The notes under the pieces were generated by a model. It was given only the letters and a program-made list of their open reading frames with translations, did no database searches and was not told where the DNA came from. This document shows, piece by piece, positions 45,868 through 57,689 of a stretch of DNA of 64,000 nucleotides; position 1 is the stretch's first letter, and every line of letters begins with the position of its first letter. The stretch spans positions 1,054,001 to 1,118,000 of the forward strand of contig JANFAH010000017.1 of NCBI GenBank assembly GCA_024663395.1, in the 5' to 3' direction. This DNA is from Pisolithus tinctorius (taxonomy: Eukaryota; Basidiomycota; Agaricomycetes; Boletales; Pisolithaceae). Position numbers and translations under genes: made by a program.

Positions 45868-47669
45868 AATGTGCTCCATTTTTCCTTCCCTCCACCATCA
45901 TCAGCATCCAGCCCACAGCATGGGCCCCACTTTGCTCATTTTTCACCAACTGAAGTCACTCCTTTCCAGCCCACTGTCAACCTCACTGTTCACCCCCACT
46001 CTGTTGACTGGAACAACCACTTCACACCCCCAGACCAGTTGCACCTGGAGCTGCAAACATGGACAAAAACCAACTGCAGAGACTGGACCAGCCAAACTTC
46101 ACCCTTCCAGCCCTCCAAGGTGTAGTAGAGCTGGTGATGGCCAGCAGGATCATGACTAGAGAGGGAGCCATTGAAGCTTTAGAACAATGCTGGGAGCGGG
46201 ATAATGCCCAGGAACAGGCCCAACAGGATGGACAGCCGTGACAGGACGATGGGCTTGCACCCCCACCTGCAGACCCCCCCCAACCCCCAGTCCAGCCCCC
46301 AGCAGCCAGAAATGAATGTCCTCCCCAATGAACAACTGACCCAACCCCACCCACCTTTGACCCTGATGCCACCATATCCTCAAACCTCCCAACCCAGCCA
46401 GCTGAGTATGCTATCAAAAAGATAGAATCATTCAAATTTGTCCACATGTGGTACTTCACCAGGGAAGGACTACAAGAAGCAGCACAAACAGTCAGGTGCC
46501 TCGAAGAGAATGACACCCTAGCGATCACCCAGGCTGGCAAAGGAAACATCACCCTGCACACAGCAAACTCCCTCACTGTGTCCAAAAATGCCAGACTGGA
46601 CCACAACCTCCCCTTCACTGACTACATGTATGCCAAGAATCATTTCCTAACCTGCATCCAGAATGCTGGGTGGGGAAATCAACTGGTTGATACATTCAAC
46701 TGGTTCTTCCATAGGATTGACAACCACTGGCTCTGAGACTGAGGCAATTGAGGAGAACACGCTCTCCTGCACTACACTTCAAAAGTCATGCAGGACTGGC
46801 ATGACAAAGTGGCATGGAATCAGGCCTACAACATCAGAATCATAAATGAGGACCTCCTCACAGACATCAGCCAATCTAGACACCAAAGACATCCAGTTGG
46901 GACTGGATCAGGTCAGTATTCACCCCAGATGCCCCATACCAGCAATTGCTGATGATTTCTCCTTCCCCCCTACCCACTTCCCCCCCTCTTGGCATACACT
47001 CAACTCTGGACACAACAATGCTGCTGCTGCCTCACAGCAAATGTTCCCCCCACATTGCTAATGATGACACCACTGCTGCTACCCTCAGGCCTGCTGCTAC
47101 ACAAACCCCCCCATACACCATGCTGCTACATGGCACAACACACATGTCTTGCCACCGTGTCCCAATCACTGCTAAAGCTCCAGAGCAACCGCTACCCCTG
47201 GGCTGAGCACATCGAAAGAGGCAGACAACCAACCTGCTTCCAGAAACAAAGATTCTCCTGCTCCCCATCCCCCAGGTACAACCAAGGCCAGAGACCCAGG
47301 TTGCACTATCAGAGGTCATGATTGCAATGCCCAAGATCACAATCCCCATGAAGATGATCCAGGTCCCCCAGACAAACCCCAAGCAGGGACACAAGACCCC
47401 ACCACGACTTTCACACCAAGAACCACATCATCTGCCCAAAGTGCCTTGGATGGCACAAGGACTGGTCCTTTTGCAATGAACCCATGTGTTGGGACAAGGC
47501 AACTGTGGCATACTGCACCCAGGACCAACAGGGACACCTTGTCAACAAGAGTGGACAGACCCTATGCTGGGACTTCCAACATCCCAAGGGATGCACCAGA
47601 AAACTACATTGTCATGAATGCTCAGGGTGTGGTGACACCAAGCATGGCACACAAGACTGTCCATACTGA
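45868..47669 (+). pseudogene. DIRS-like retroelement ORF1 (gag-like, zinc-knuckle)
   Basis: Fragments in two frames. 46059-46241 (MDKNQLQRLDQPNF, a helical charged segment), then a Pro-rich linker, then 46400-46736 (FKFVHMWYFTREGLQEAAQ, LDHNLPFTDYMYAKNHFL, ending DNHWL), the conserved block of this gag type. At the 3' end (47410-47669) lies ICPKCLGWHKDWSFC, then CWDFQHPKGCTRKLHCHECSGCGDTKHGTQDCPY, two cysteine/histidine clusters likely to bind nucleic acid. Family named from memory of basidiomycete RT-plus-tyrosine-recombinase elements. Confidence 0.6.
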
Positions 47670-47700
47670 CAACCCACTTGAAGAATGACAGCACAGAAGT

Positions 47701-48373
47701 GCCTGCACCCCATACCATCCCCAAGCCTGGAAAACTCTACTGACCTGCTACAACCTATCCTCCAAATACCCATCGCTAATACACCAACTAGTCTATGGCT
47801 TCCATGTCCACATACCAAACATACCCTGCACTTTCACCCCCCCCAACAACCTGTCCATAGACAAATACCACCTTGTGTTCTGAGAGATAATCAACAAGGA
47901 GTTCACCAAGGGACACTACTTGGGGCCCTTTCCCCCCCAGCTACTTGAACAGTATATAGGCCCTTTCCAGTCCTCCCCCCTTAAGTATCATACTAAAACC
48001 TGGAAAGCTGGGGAAGTTTCGCCTAATACAAAATTTATCTTACCCCATTGTAACTAAACATGGAGCTGCTGCCTCAATCAACTCTCAGGTTGACTCCTCC
48101 CTGTTCCCCTGCACCTGGGGAACCTTTCTTACAATGTGTTCCCTAGTCGCATCACTCCCCCTGGGCTGCCAGGGAGCAACTTGAGACATAGCTGAAGCCT
48201 ACAGAATGATCCCCATACACCCCTCACAGTGGTCAGGATTAGGGGTGCGCCTTGAAAGTCATCCACCAACTTTCACAGTAGACACAGCATTGTGCTTCAG
48301 ATATGGTCCCTCAGCAGGTGTTTACAGCAGAGTCAGAGATGCAGGCTTAGATATCATGAGAGCTGCTGTAGGA
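47701..48373 (+). pseudogene. DIRS-like reverse transcriptase, part 1
   Basis: Starts ACTPYHPQAWKTLL and LSSKYPSLIHQLVYGFHVHIP, then IINKEFTKGHYLGPF, SINSQVDSSLFPCTWGTF and IAEAYRMIPIHPSQWSGLGV. It reads RYGPSAGVYSRVRDAGLDIMRAA before an insertion at 48374. Several frame breaks are present between 47985 and 48090. Confidence 0.7.
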
Positions 48374-48832
48374 ATAGGTAAAAGATGTACCTAGAAATAG
48401 TAAATGTCAGTGATGGGGGAGATTTGTGCTCGACCCAAAAGGGAGGTCCTGTTTTGGAGAAATGGAGTGTAGTAAAAGGGTGAAAAATGCGAACTGTAAA
48501 AGAAGACTTAACTCTGTCTGTCTGATAGCGCTTGCCAGTCCTCCTGGCCCTTTGGGTACTCTCCAAAGTAATAATTCTAACTTCAAAAACTTGCTGAAAT
48601 GTGAGACAAAATCACCCTACTCTGAGGGCCTGTGACATGGATTGGTTGTTATGGTAAACTGAACTCGTGTGAACACAGCACACGTGCTTAGTCAGCAATG
48701 CAGCTGCTCGCCACCAAGTCCAGTGGTACACTGCAAAAAACAAAAGAAAGAAATAAAACAAAAGAAAACTCTCCACCCCTGAACTCATGACCCAGACTGC
48801 TTCTCCTAGGGAACTCGAACTTGTTCCCTACA
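48374..48832 (-). mobile_element. TGTAGGGA-family insertion, copy A, in the DIRS-like RT
   Basis: 459 bp. Its minus-strand end is TGTAGGGAACAAGTTCGAGTTCCC, an 8-bp stem hairpin. Flanks CTGTAGGA (48366-48373) and CTGCCAGGA (48833-48841) look like a 9-bp target duplication with one deleted base. Using the right-hand copy, the RT frame reads on as RAAARIGPVIAWV. Confidence 0.65.
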
Positions 48833-49274
48833 CTGCCAGGATTGGCCCAGTCATTGCATGGGTCAATGACCACCTATTCATAAGACTTCTCAAATCTAGG
48901 GTAAACGAATACAACATCAGCAGGGAACAAACAGCTGTGCTAGTTGCTCAAAACGGGGGTGCAAGAACAGATGGTGGACAACTCTGGTACATGGGCATTC
49001 AGCTAGCCGATGGAAGTCATGAAAAGCTTGCAGAGGACTGCAGCTTCCCACTACAACCCTTTGAGGAGGCTGATGATGACACACCACCCAGTAGTCTGCA
49101 CACATACTCATTCAAACACATCAACAGCATCATTGACCAACTCAGCATCCCTTGGGAGCTCTCTAAGGACATGCCCTTTTCCCATGCCCCAATTTTCATG
49201 GGTTTCATCTGGAACCTAGAAGACAAAACTGTAGGGCTCACAGACAACAAAAAGGATAAATACATGGCATCCTT
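48833..49274 (+). pseudogene. DIRS-like reverse transcriptase, part 2
   Basis: IGPVIAWVNDHLFIRLL contains the RT active site, where the family has VDD; here the first Asp is Asn (AAT), so the enzyme would be inactive. The frame continues through LWYMGIQLADGSHEK, IDQLSIPWELSKD, PIFMGFIWNLEDKTVGL and KYMASF up to the gypsy-B insertion at 49275. Confidence 0.75.
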
Positions 49275-49954
49275 TGTTATGCTGACGACTCGTGTTGCAT
49301 CACAAATCGAGTGTGATGTAGCACAAGCACATGACCGCACGAGAAGTGACAGGTGATTTAACTTCACTAGTGACAGAACACTAGTCTTGGCCAACCAAAG
49401 TCATACTGTCAAGTCCTCATGGGTACAGCGAACAGAGCTAAGGGTGGTTGCAAAGTAGATTTTGAATGGAGAGCTGGTACAATACATGCAGGTTTATATA
49501 CGTATGTAAAGTACCTGTGGAACAAACATTCGAAAATGTTTAAACATCCACCCATGTCCTTGTTAAGGCAAGACGAGTCATAGTGAGTCACTGCGCAGCA
49601 GGACTACACGTATGACCACATCTGCAGGTGCAAGGGTGAATGGGGTGAATGGAGGAAAGGGGGACTAACTGCATATACGACATATATGGGGTTAAGCGTG
49701 CTCACTGGGGTAACTGGGGCAAGTGTGTCACGTGACTGCATGGATCAGGGCCACCAGTGGATCACAGGGGAAGGGGACGGACGTAATGTCCAGCTATAGT
49801 ACAGCGCAGGGTAGACAGGGGTCTACCATAAAAGGAAACATAAAGGAGAAACATACAGAATGCAAGTCCAACTGCGTAGACAGTGGCTTGTGGGGCAGTG
49901 GAACGGTCGTGCGAAAACATCTCTAGGAGGGAACAATGTGAGTGCAGCATAACA
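49275..49954 (-). repeat. Gypsy-B 3' LTR (minus orientation)
   Basis: 680 bp, TGTTATG to CATAACA. On the minus strand GAAGGGGGGGTGA immediately precedes it (49955-49967), the polypurine tract. Confidence 0.95.
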
Positions 49955-50083
49955 TCACCCCCCCTTCAAGGCCTGAGGTCCTCCAAAGGCTGGTAGAGGC
50001 CTCAGACCACCCAGGAGTGGATTTTGGCGTTAGTTGCCACCGTGAGCTGGGCAGTTAGACAACCAATGTCCAAGGCATGAACA

Positions 50084-51415
50084 TCAGTAGCAGGCGAACT
50101 GATGGAGGGGATGTTGCCAATCGACAGGAACGAGCCCGCCAAATTCTCTCTTGCTGAGGGCGGAGATAGGAACCGGGACGAAGGGAGTAGCTGGAAGAGC
50201 TCTTGTTGTCTGAAAAGTGTGGAAGAGGGCTCGTCCAGCAGAACCTCCTTGGGCCTGAGTGAAAAGGTCGAGCCAGTTGCATGGGGTGCTGTTGAAAGGG
50301 ATGGCTGTGAGGGCGTCCATGATGGCCTGGAAGTGCTCTCGACCTTGGCCCAGTGTAATCTTCTCCCAGCAATCGCGACACCTCAGTTTGACATCTCTGT
50401 CAACCTCTCGAGTTCCTCCTTCTCCATGTTGTGATGTTGTTCTGCGACCAGCTTCTTCATCCTCAACCTTCCGTACTTCCTTTCAGTCAGGGTCCAAAGG
50501 TAGGCCCGGTCTTCCAGGTGCTGCTTGACTCGCCGGAGGGAAGAGCCCATGGACCACAACATTGATGGGGAGTCCGTTGAGAAAGGAATGAAAGGAAGAT
50601 ATTAACGAGGGGCCGTAGTCCTCATGGACTATTTTGACAATGGCCTCCTGCGTCTTGAGGGCTTCCTGGAGGACAGAAGAGCTGGAGCAGTCAATGGCTT
50701 CATAGGTGTGGGCCTCGAAGCTTCCCTCCACGGTTCCGACCTGGTTGTACATGTGCTTACCGACTACCTCTGAGCTTCTGAAGATCGTAGACAGCATCCG
50801 TAGATGATTGTGGTGTTCTCCTGCTCTCCAGCCATGTGATTCCCAGTGCTTGAAGTGGTTAAGCAGCCACACATAACCAAGGAAGAGGCTTGCCTCAGGA
50901 GCCAACTTGCTGGTGCTTGTGGCAGGGGCTGCAGGTGCTGCAGCAGGGGCCGAGAGGTCGGCCGGTGAGACTGATGGTGCTGGAGTGGATGCACCAGGGC
51001 GAGCTGCAGGAGAGGGGGATCTGTAACCAGCTTGGGAGAGGGGAGGGGTGTTGCATGACCAGAAAGAGGCGTCATAACAAGGCTTGGATGGTCCTGAGTG
51101 AGCCTTGGACTTTCCCTTGCGGGCATCCTTGCAGGTTCTCTGCAAAGAGGGGACCAAGTGGATGACCAGGTATGGGTATGGGCGCATGGCAGAGGCAACA
51201 GAGTCATGAAGGGGTTGGTAGGCACCACCATGTGTGGAGTGGGAGGATACCATGGGGGATGGGGAGTGTACTGGTGGTTCTGAGAAGCATGGCGGGGTAC
51301 TGGCATAGCGATCGAAGTGGGGATGGGATGGATCATAGGGTTCATTGATGTTGGCATGGAAGTCATTGTTGAAGTAGTCTGAGCCAGGATTGTTGGTGTT
51401 GGGGGTGTAGGACAT
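50084..51415 (-). pseudogene. Gypsy-B extra ORF after the chromodomain
   Basis: An additional reading frame lies between pol and the 3' LTR in the sense direction. It opens MSYTPNTNNPGSDYF (51415), six bases after the chromodomain stop, with a Pro/Ser/His-rich N-terminus and an Ala/Pro linker. A globular-looking part follows: LFLGYVWLLNHFKHWESHGWR, FEAHTYEAIDCSSSSVLQEALK, FHSFLNGLPINVVVHG. After 50483 a frame change continues with YLWTLTERKYGRLRMKKLV (a helix), and another with FQAIMDALTAIPFNSTPC and FGGLVPVDWQHP, ending at 50084. I find no signal peptide or membrane segment, so an env role is unsupported. Function unknown. Confidence 0.55.
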
Positions 51416-51421
51416 GCTGGT

Positions 51422-51655
51422 TCAGAGGTCATGAACACACTTGTACTCCCTGAGAACCTCTGGGGCATTTATAAGGTTGTCCTTGCTTTCCCAACTATTC
51501 TGGGAGTGCAGGTAACCGAGCCATTTGACAAGGTAGAGGTATTTTTGCTGCGGGGTTACACCAGGCCTTTTTGAGGATGACTTGACCTTGCATGCACATT
51601 TGTGTTTAAGTATAGCCTTGACTTCCCATTTGTTCTTGTCTCCTACCAACTGCAG
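51422..51655 (-). pseudogene. Gypsy-B chromodomain
   Basis: KNKWEVKAILKHKCACKVK to YLYLVKWLGYLHSQNSWESKDNL, a chromodomain with the LVKW and W-E core that helps chromoviruses target heterochromatin. Separated from integrase by the insertion at 51665-52648. Confidence 0.85.
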
Positions 51656-51664
51656 TGGAGGCAG

Positions 51665-52648
51665 TGTAGGGAGTAGTATACTCCCTGAGGCCGAAATAGG
51701 GATGCCAACACCAAAATTCTGCCATTACCATCCACATCTGTCATCTTCAGAATTATCCCATCTGCCTTGTGCATCTGCCTCATGCACCGCCTCGCCCATC
51801 GAACCTTCGGAGCTTCCCTATCCATCAGTAACGCACATCAGTCACCATCCCGAAATTCCATGTCAACATCAACCTGACATTCGTCTATCCGGAATTCTGC
51901 AGTCATGTCGCCTCGACCCTCACCTCACCACATAGCTGGGAAGCCATGTAGATCATCAGTAAAAACTCCAGTTACCCCTCTCGTTCCTTTCCCACGAACC
52001 TTTCTCCACAATGCGAGAACCCCTTTCTACCTACAGCCTCTACCCTTCGCATTCCACTCTACAGTACAGTGTACACTTGTCCTGTCGGACGATACCTGTC
52101 TTTCCTGTTGTCTTTCTCAGTTACTACCTTACAGTTTGTTTTCACACGTTGCTGTATGGCTTTGACATATGACACGTTGTCCCCTTTATTTTTCGGAGTT
52201 TTGCTTCTCCTGCCCCACATTTCTCCGATCAGTACCTTACTATCCATGTACTATATAATTCCACCTCAGTGACGAAATGAGAATGATCTCTTTTAGGACC
52301 CACATCCTGTGTCTTGTGCAAGTCTAAAGAGTTCAAAGAGTCTTTGCATCCTCTGTGTCTTTGTGTCTACTGTGTCTACTGCATCTTTGTGTCCTTGTTC
52401 TGCTAGTACTTGTTTTCCTCTCCTGCACACTTAATTCGTCTCAGAGTTACTTCCTCAGTCAAGATTGTTGTCCAGAATTTCAAAAGCAAGTCTGTCCCTA
52501 CCTTCGACTCTGCAGAATTAAATTCCATGACCCACATTCAACTCTTCAACCGACTCTACCATCGCATTCTATGTCTCCTTCCTACTCAGCACCCCTTGGG
52601 TCGAGCCTAGGGATTTTCCCTACAGCTTTCCCCTATTCACACGCTACC
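51665..52648 (+). mobile_element. TGTAGGGA-family insertion, copy C, in gypsy-B pol
   Basis: 984 bp, TGTAGGGAGTAGTATACTCCC hairpin at the left, ACGCTACC at the right, flanked by TGGAGGCAG (51656-51664) and TGGAGGTAG (52649-52657), a 9-bp duplication with one transition. GGGTCGAGCCTAGGG near the right end matches copies A and B. The interior is CT-rich with no convincing protein. Much longer than copies A, B and D. Confidence 0.7.
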
Positions 52649-52657
52649 TGGAGGTAG

Positions 52658-53702
52658 TGTCCCACAGCAGGGGTTGAGCCAGGCCATATTTGCACATTTT
52701 GACAAAAGGGGTGAGTTTGGACACATGGAACACGGGGTGTATCCACCAGCTGGTGGGCAGCTGCAGCTTGTAAGCCACCGGGTTGATCTGTTTGGAAATT
52801 ACAAACAGGCCGTGATGTTGGGGTGCAAGTTTCTTCAATGGAACATCCCTTTTTAGGTCAGAAGCGTCCAACCAAACCTTATCTCCTATGGAGAACTCCA
52901 TATAGGTTCCTCTTGATCGCTGTTTCATTAACTCCTGTGCTTCTTTGTGTGTGATTATCGCAGCATCCCAGTTTGTGGCCAGCTGTTCAAGTTGGTCGCC
53001 CACCAGTGACTCCTGTGGAGGTTGTCTGGTAGGATAAGGGGTGGGGTCAAAACCATACATGAGCAAATATGGTGTCTGGCCATGGGACGAGTGGACATGT
53101 GAGTTGTGCACCATTTGAGTGTCTGGGAGTTTGGTGTGCCAGTTATGTGGGTTGGCATCCACGTACATCCACAAGTAGGTGCCGACCTCCTGATTCACAC
53201 GTTCTGCTTCTCTGTTCATCTGCAGGTGATAGGCGGTGGAGGCTTTCAGCTTGATCCTGAGGGAGCAGTACAGGTCTCTTGTGAAGGCGGAGATGAACTG
53301 CAGGCCTCGGTCCAATATGACAGCTTCCAGGCCACCCCAGTGGGGGTAGAGGTAAGTGTGGTACAAGTCCATGATGCTGACACTGTCCACGGTCTTGGTG
53401 GTTGGCAGGAAGAAGGCACCTTTGGTGAGTCCCTGGTCCACGATAGTGAGGATGGAGTCATATCTTCCTCCAGACAGGGGCAAGTTGGTGACTAGGTCCA
53501 TTGAGACCTGTTTGAAAGGGAAAGGGTTTTTTGCTACATTGTGTGGGGTGACGGGCAGAGTTGTCGGGTGTGTATTGGCCTTGTTGGCCTGACAGGATGG
53601 GCACCCTTTGCAGTAGTTGCGGATGGACTGGTACATTCTGGGCCACCACACATACTTGTTCATTTTCTTCGTCATTGCTTTCAATCCAGGGTGTCCATAC
53701 AT
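52658..53702 (-). pseudogene. Gypsy-B integrase
   Basis: Zinc finger tail YCKGCPSCQANK, then catalytic core SMDLVTNLPLSGG, TIVDQGLTKGAFF, ILDRGLQFISAF and MNREAERVNQ for the D-D-E residues. C-terminal domain: FSIGDKVWLDASDLK, KKLAPQHHGLFVISKQINPVAYKLQL and HPVFHVSKLTPF. The zinc-finger start and the 53703-54090 linker are in other frames. Confidence 0.88.
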
Positions 53703-54089
53703 GGGGGTGTCATGGTACTGCTGAAGGATAGTTCTGGTACAAAGGTCCTCCTTCCTTTCCTCCTGACTCTGTCAGACCCTTCTGTTGTCTCAGGGGCGGA
53801 GAGAGATGTGGATGCCTTCTTTACCTCCTGGTACAGGTCAGCATTCAGCTGGAAAACATGTCTTTGGCCCTTCCAAACCTCCTTCCTTTCCTCAGGTGGG
53901 CATTCGGGGGGCGTCTGCTCCTGAAGGGAGACCTTCTGGATGGGCGCAGGGGGCATGGAGGCGGTCTGGTTGATCTTGAAAAGCGAGACAACAGAGGGTC
54001 TCACCCCCCCTTCAAGCCAAATGGCCTTTGGGAGCAGGGTGGAGACGGTGCTTGGCTCGGCATTGAAATCCAAGCAGCAGGAAAGGGTA

Positions 54090-56033
54090 TCAATGGCAGA
54101 GTTTTTTTGTTCCTGCGATGTGGATGAAAAGGAGTGGGTACTCCTGGAGTGTGGCCTGCCAACAGGCTTGTCTAGCAGTGAGCTTCTGCAGCTGTGTGTA
54201 ATAGGTAATATTTTGGTGGTCTGTGTAGACCTTAGTCGGTTCTGGGGGCGAGAGCAGGTAGGGGCACCATTGTTTGAGGGCTCGCATTACTGCCAGCATT
54301 TCCAAGTCATAGACTTGATAATTCTGTTCTGCTCCAGTAAGCGACTGGGACATATATGCACAGGGGTGAAGTACACCTGAGTCATCAGCTTGTGATAGGA
54401 CAGCACCGGTGCCTAACTTCGAGGCATCAGTGTGTAACACAAACAGCCTCCAGAGGTCTGGAAGGTGAAGGACTGGTTTGGATGAGAGGGCTTTCTTCAA
54501 GTCCTCAAAGGCCAAAGCTTGTTCAGGTCCCCAAGTCCATTTCACATTTTTCTTGGACAGATCATGCAGTGGTCTGGCAGTCTGCAAGAAGCTGGAGATG
54601 AACTGTTGGTAGAAGTTACAGAAGCCGAGGAAGGACCAGAGTTCCCTCAGGGTCATCGGGGCTGGCCAAGTTTTGATGGCTTCGATTTTAACTTCTGATG
54701 GTTCATACCGACCCTGACAGATCATGAACCCCAAGAACTCCACTTCTTTGGTTTCAAAGGTACACTTCTTGAGCTTTAGTCGGAGGTGTTCCTTCATGGC
54801 AATCTGCAGAAACTGGCGGACCGATGTTTGTAGTCCTTCTTTAGTTTTCAAGTGGATGGTGACATCATCCATGAAGATAACAGCTTTCCTCTCATTTTTG
54901 AGTTCTCCGAACATGTGGTCCATGTACCTCTGGAAGGTTGGCAGTGAGTTGCACTGCCCAAAGAACATTACTGCTGGTTTGAAGAGCCCTCTAGGGGTTA
55001 TGAATGCCCCTTTCCACTCGTCTCCCTCCTTTACCCTTATATTGGTAAAACCCCAGTGAACATCAAACTTGGCAAAGTACCGAGAGTCGGTGAGTTCATT
55101 GAGGAGGGTTTTTACATTGGGGAGGGGGTACAAGTCAATGACTGTGTGAGAGTTCAGGTACCGGTAATCCTGGATGAGCCTCCTTTTTCCATCTTTTTTT
55201 CCTACGAAAAACACAGGAGCTGCCTGGGAAGATTTCGAGGGGTGAATCTTTCCGCATTTGAGGTTCTTGTCGATGAATTCATCAAGAGCTTTGAGCTCAT
55301 CAAGTGACAGCAGGTAGATGGCTCCTTTCTTCGGCTGGAAGCTCGGCTTCAGGTGTATTTCGTGGTTGAGAAAACCTCGATGGGGCAGAAGAGGGATTTC
55401 TTCTTCAGAGAAGACTACCAAGAAGTCCCAATATTCCAGAGGTAACTCAACTTCTGCCTGTATGTGTGAAGCTTCGAGTTTCATGGAAATAGATGTTTGA
55501 TTTATCTTGACAGTCCTGGTGAAGTCGGTTCCCCTGACACAGTTTTTCTTGTCAAGGCCGTGGTCGAGTGCCCCCCAACCGATCAGCTTTCTTGACATCC
55601 AGCTGATTATGGGGTTATGTTCCTTCAGCCAAGGCATGCCGAGGAGGAGGGATTCCCAGTTCCCGAGCTTGAGGACATATGCACGGATGCACATGGTCCT
55701 CCCCCAGATCTTGGCTCTGAAGGAAGCAATATGGGTTACCCAATCTCCAGTCCTGCCTTTGTAGCTTCTGGACTCCCATGGTCTCGCAATTTTGCACATC
55801 GGGATGTCATATTTTTCAACTATCGCAGGGTCAATGATGTTTGTTTCGGCGCCTGAGTCGAGGATGGTTTGGACAGTAGCGTTTTGTTGATTGATGAGGT
55901 AAGCAAAACTGGCAATAGAAGTGATTGACATATCCTGTTCATAATCATACACTTTCTTGGTTCCTACTCTAACCTTGATCTTTTGTGATACTATGGGCTC
56001 TCTTCCTGACACTACACCAGGAGAGCCTTTCAA
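54090..56033 (-). pseudogene. Gypsy-B protease, RT and RNase H
   Basis: A 647-codon open frame. The protease is at TILDSGAETNIIDPAIVEKY (about residues 56-75) with SLLLGMPWLKEHNPIISW after it. RT includes AAPVFFVGKKDGKRRLIQDYRYLN, FDVHWGFTNIRVKEGDEWKGAF, FFGQCNSLPTFQRYM and catalytic VIFMDDVTIHLK. RNase H: LHTDASKLGTGAVLSQ, YDLEMLAVMRALKQW, VYTDHQNITYY. It ends with a stop where related elements read on to the integrase linker. Confidence 0.9.
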
Positions 56034-57314
56034 AAATCTGGCTGACCTTTCGGTCCTCCATTGTCTGTGGGTTCATCATTCTCCCCATAGTAATGGTCAG
56101 TCGGTTCTGAATCTTCCTCCTCTTTGGAATTCTTGTCGAGCTCCTCAAGCATAGCTAGGATGCGAGTGTGGAATTTCTGGGCCGAGGAAGACCTACTGTT
56201 TGTTGCAGATGAGGGACACTTGGACTTCATGTGTCCTGTCTTACTGCATCTATAACAGGTAGGAGCTTCGCTCTGTGATTGGACCTTGGACTTCCGATCA
56301 ACATCAATAGCATAGGGGTCTCGGTGCGGAGGTTTTGGAGACAAAGGGGATCTTGATCCTTGTTCCTGTTTCCACAGGTAGGAGCAGTCTTGGAAGGTTG
56401 CCTTTCCTGAGAAGACTTTTAGTGTGGCCATTGCCGCATGTGCTGCTGTTGCCTGGCAGATCCAATCTTCCACAGTATTGGGTTTGGGGCCTGACATGAG
56501 GATCTACTTATTGACTTCTTCATTCAGCCCCTTCCTGAAGAACACCATGGCAGTGGTGTCATGGGTGGAGATTTGGGCTTTGTTGAGGCAATTGCAGAAG
56601 TCCGCAATGTACTTGTCAAGGGAGTGGTCCCCTTGGCAGATGGCAGAGAGGTAGATTAGCATGGTGGCTTTGGCATCTCCAACCTGGAAGGTTTCTTTTA
56701 ATTTTGCAACAAACTCGTCCCACCCGTCGAAGATCTTGAGGTCTCTGAGGGCAGTCATATTTTTGTTGACATATGCTTCTGCAAAGGCATGAGCCAAGCT
56801 GCTACCCATGTAGGACAGGGTGAACACGATCTTGGACTGATCTTCATAGTAGACATGGTCGTTGGTGGCGAGGTAGAGTTTGACACTACTTGACCAGGCA
56901 GAGAAGTCCTGGTGTGCTCTGCTGTAGGAGAAAGGCTTATTCAGGCCAATTTCTTTCAGTCCCCCTCCCCTAGAGTCGTGTTCCTTCCCTTTCTCCTTGG
57001 AACCTCGGGGGGGGGGGGGGGGGGCCTTTAGGCCTTACCATGTCTCTTCCAAAGAGCGACTTGTAAAATTTGGCAGCCATTTTGGGGGTGACCCTAGTCT
57101 GGCTGGCGAAGGGGTCCTGGATGTTTAGTCCAGAGGTTTGGTGGGCGAGTTCTTCTGCCATCTGACTGGCTGAAGTAGTAGGAAGGTAGATATCGGTGGA
57201 CGAGGAAGTAGTGGGGTCCGCTGGTCTGGCTGTCCATTGTGTTTCAATATCTGGGCTCGAAGGCCTGGGTTCACAATAAGAAGTAAAATTTACAGGTGAG
57301 GTCGATTCTGCCAC
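56030..57314 (-). pseudogene. Gypsy-B gag
   Basis: Starts MAESTSPVNFTSYCE (57314). A Pro-rich stretch is encoded by an 18-base C run (plus-strand G run 57007-57024), where the frame shifts. The capsid-like part continues from NKPFSYSRAHQDFSAW and FTLSYMGSSLAHAFAE to NCLNKAQISTHDTTAMVFF. Then VEDWICQATAAHAAM and a CCHC knuckle CYRCSKTGHMKSKC, with an acidic tail ending at 56030. One stop separates the capsid from the nucleocapsid part. Confidence 0.85.
57007..57024 (+). repeat. Poly-G run of 18
   Basis: Mononucleotide run inside gypsy-B gag (poly-Pro on the minus strand), a likely cause of the gag frameshift or of a sequencing length error. Confidence 0.9.
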
Positions 57315-57689
57315 TTGCCCTAATTGGGGCCTTACTGGCGGGTCTTCAAGACCTATGTGGGGGTTCAGTGTTTGTACCGAGGGGTGGTGAATAAGGGGTC
57401 TCGCTTGGAGAACCTCTTTTCCTTTTCAAGATGGTACAGGAGGTTTGAATGAAGAGGCTGCTGATGGGGGCCTCCTACTTCCTTCTTCTTGGCAGTTCAA
57501 AGACATGTTGACAAAGTGGAAGGTTAGTGCCAAAGGTTAGGGGCTAGCTCACTGACATAAAACCAGTGGTTCCTGTTTGAGTGGCGGGGGGTGGTCATTT
57601 TGCAGGCTATTTTGCCTAGCAAGGATTCCAGACCACAGGTATCCGAAGGTAGTCTGGGCTTTGATATGTCTGGGTGATTTGAAATCTTC

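Noticed and set aside
48640..48830. tRNA gene or SINE on the minus strand within TGTAGGGA copy A
   Set aside because: A GTTCGAGTTCC stretch looks like a B box, but it is the loop and arm of the terminal hairpin and there is no matching A box at proper distance or cloverleaf.
48374..48832. Spliceosomal intron in the DIRS-like RT
   Set aside because: Phases do not match after splicing, a 9-bp duplication flanks it, and a family member (41492) has the opposite orientation relative to its gene.
48787..49356. Independent 189-codon gene
   Set aside because: It is the RT fragment of the DIRS-like element that runs by chance into the gypsy-B LTR.
50084..51415. Calling the extra gypsy-B ORF an envelope gene
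   Set aside because: There is no signal peptide, membrane segment or fusion motif; only the position is env-like.
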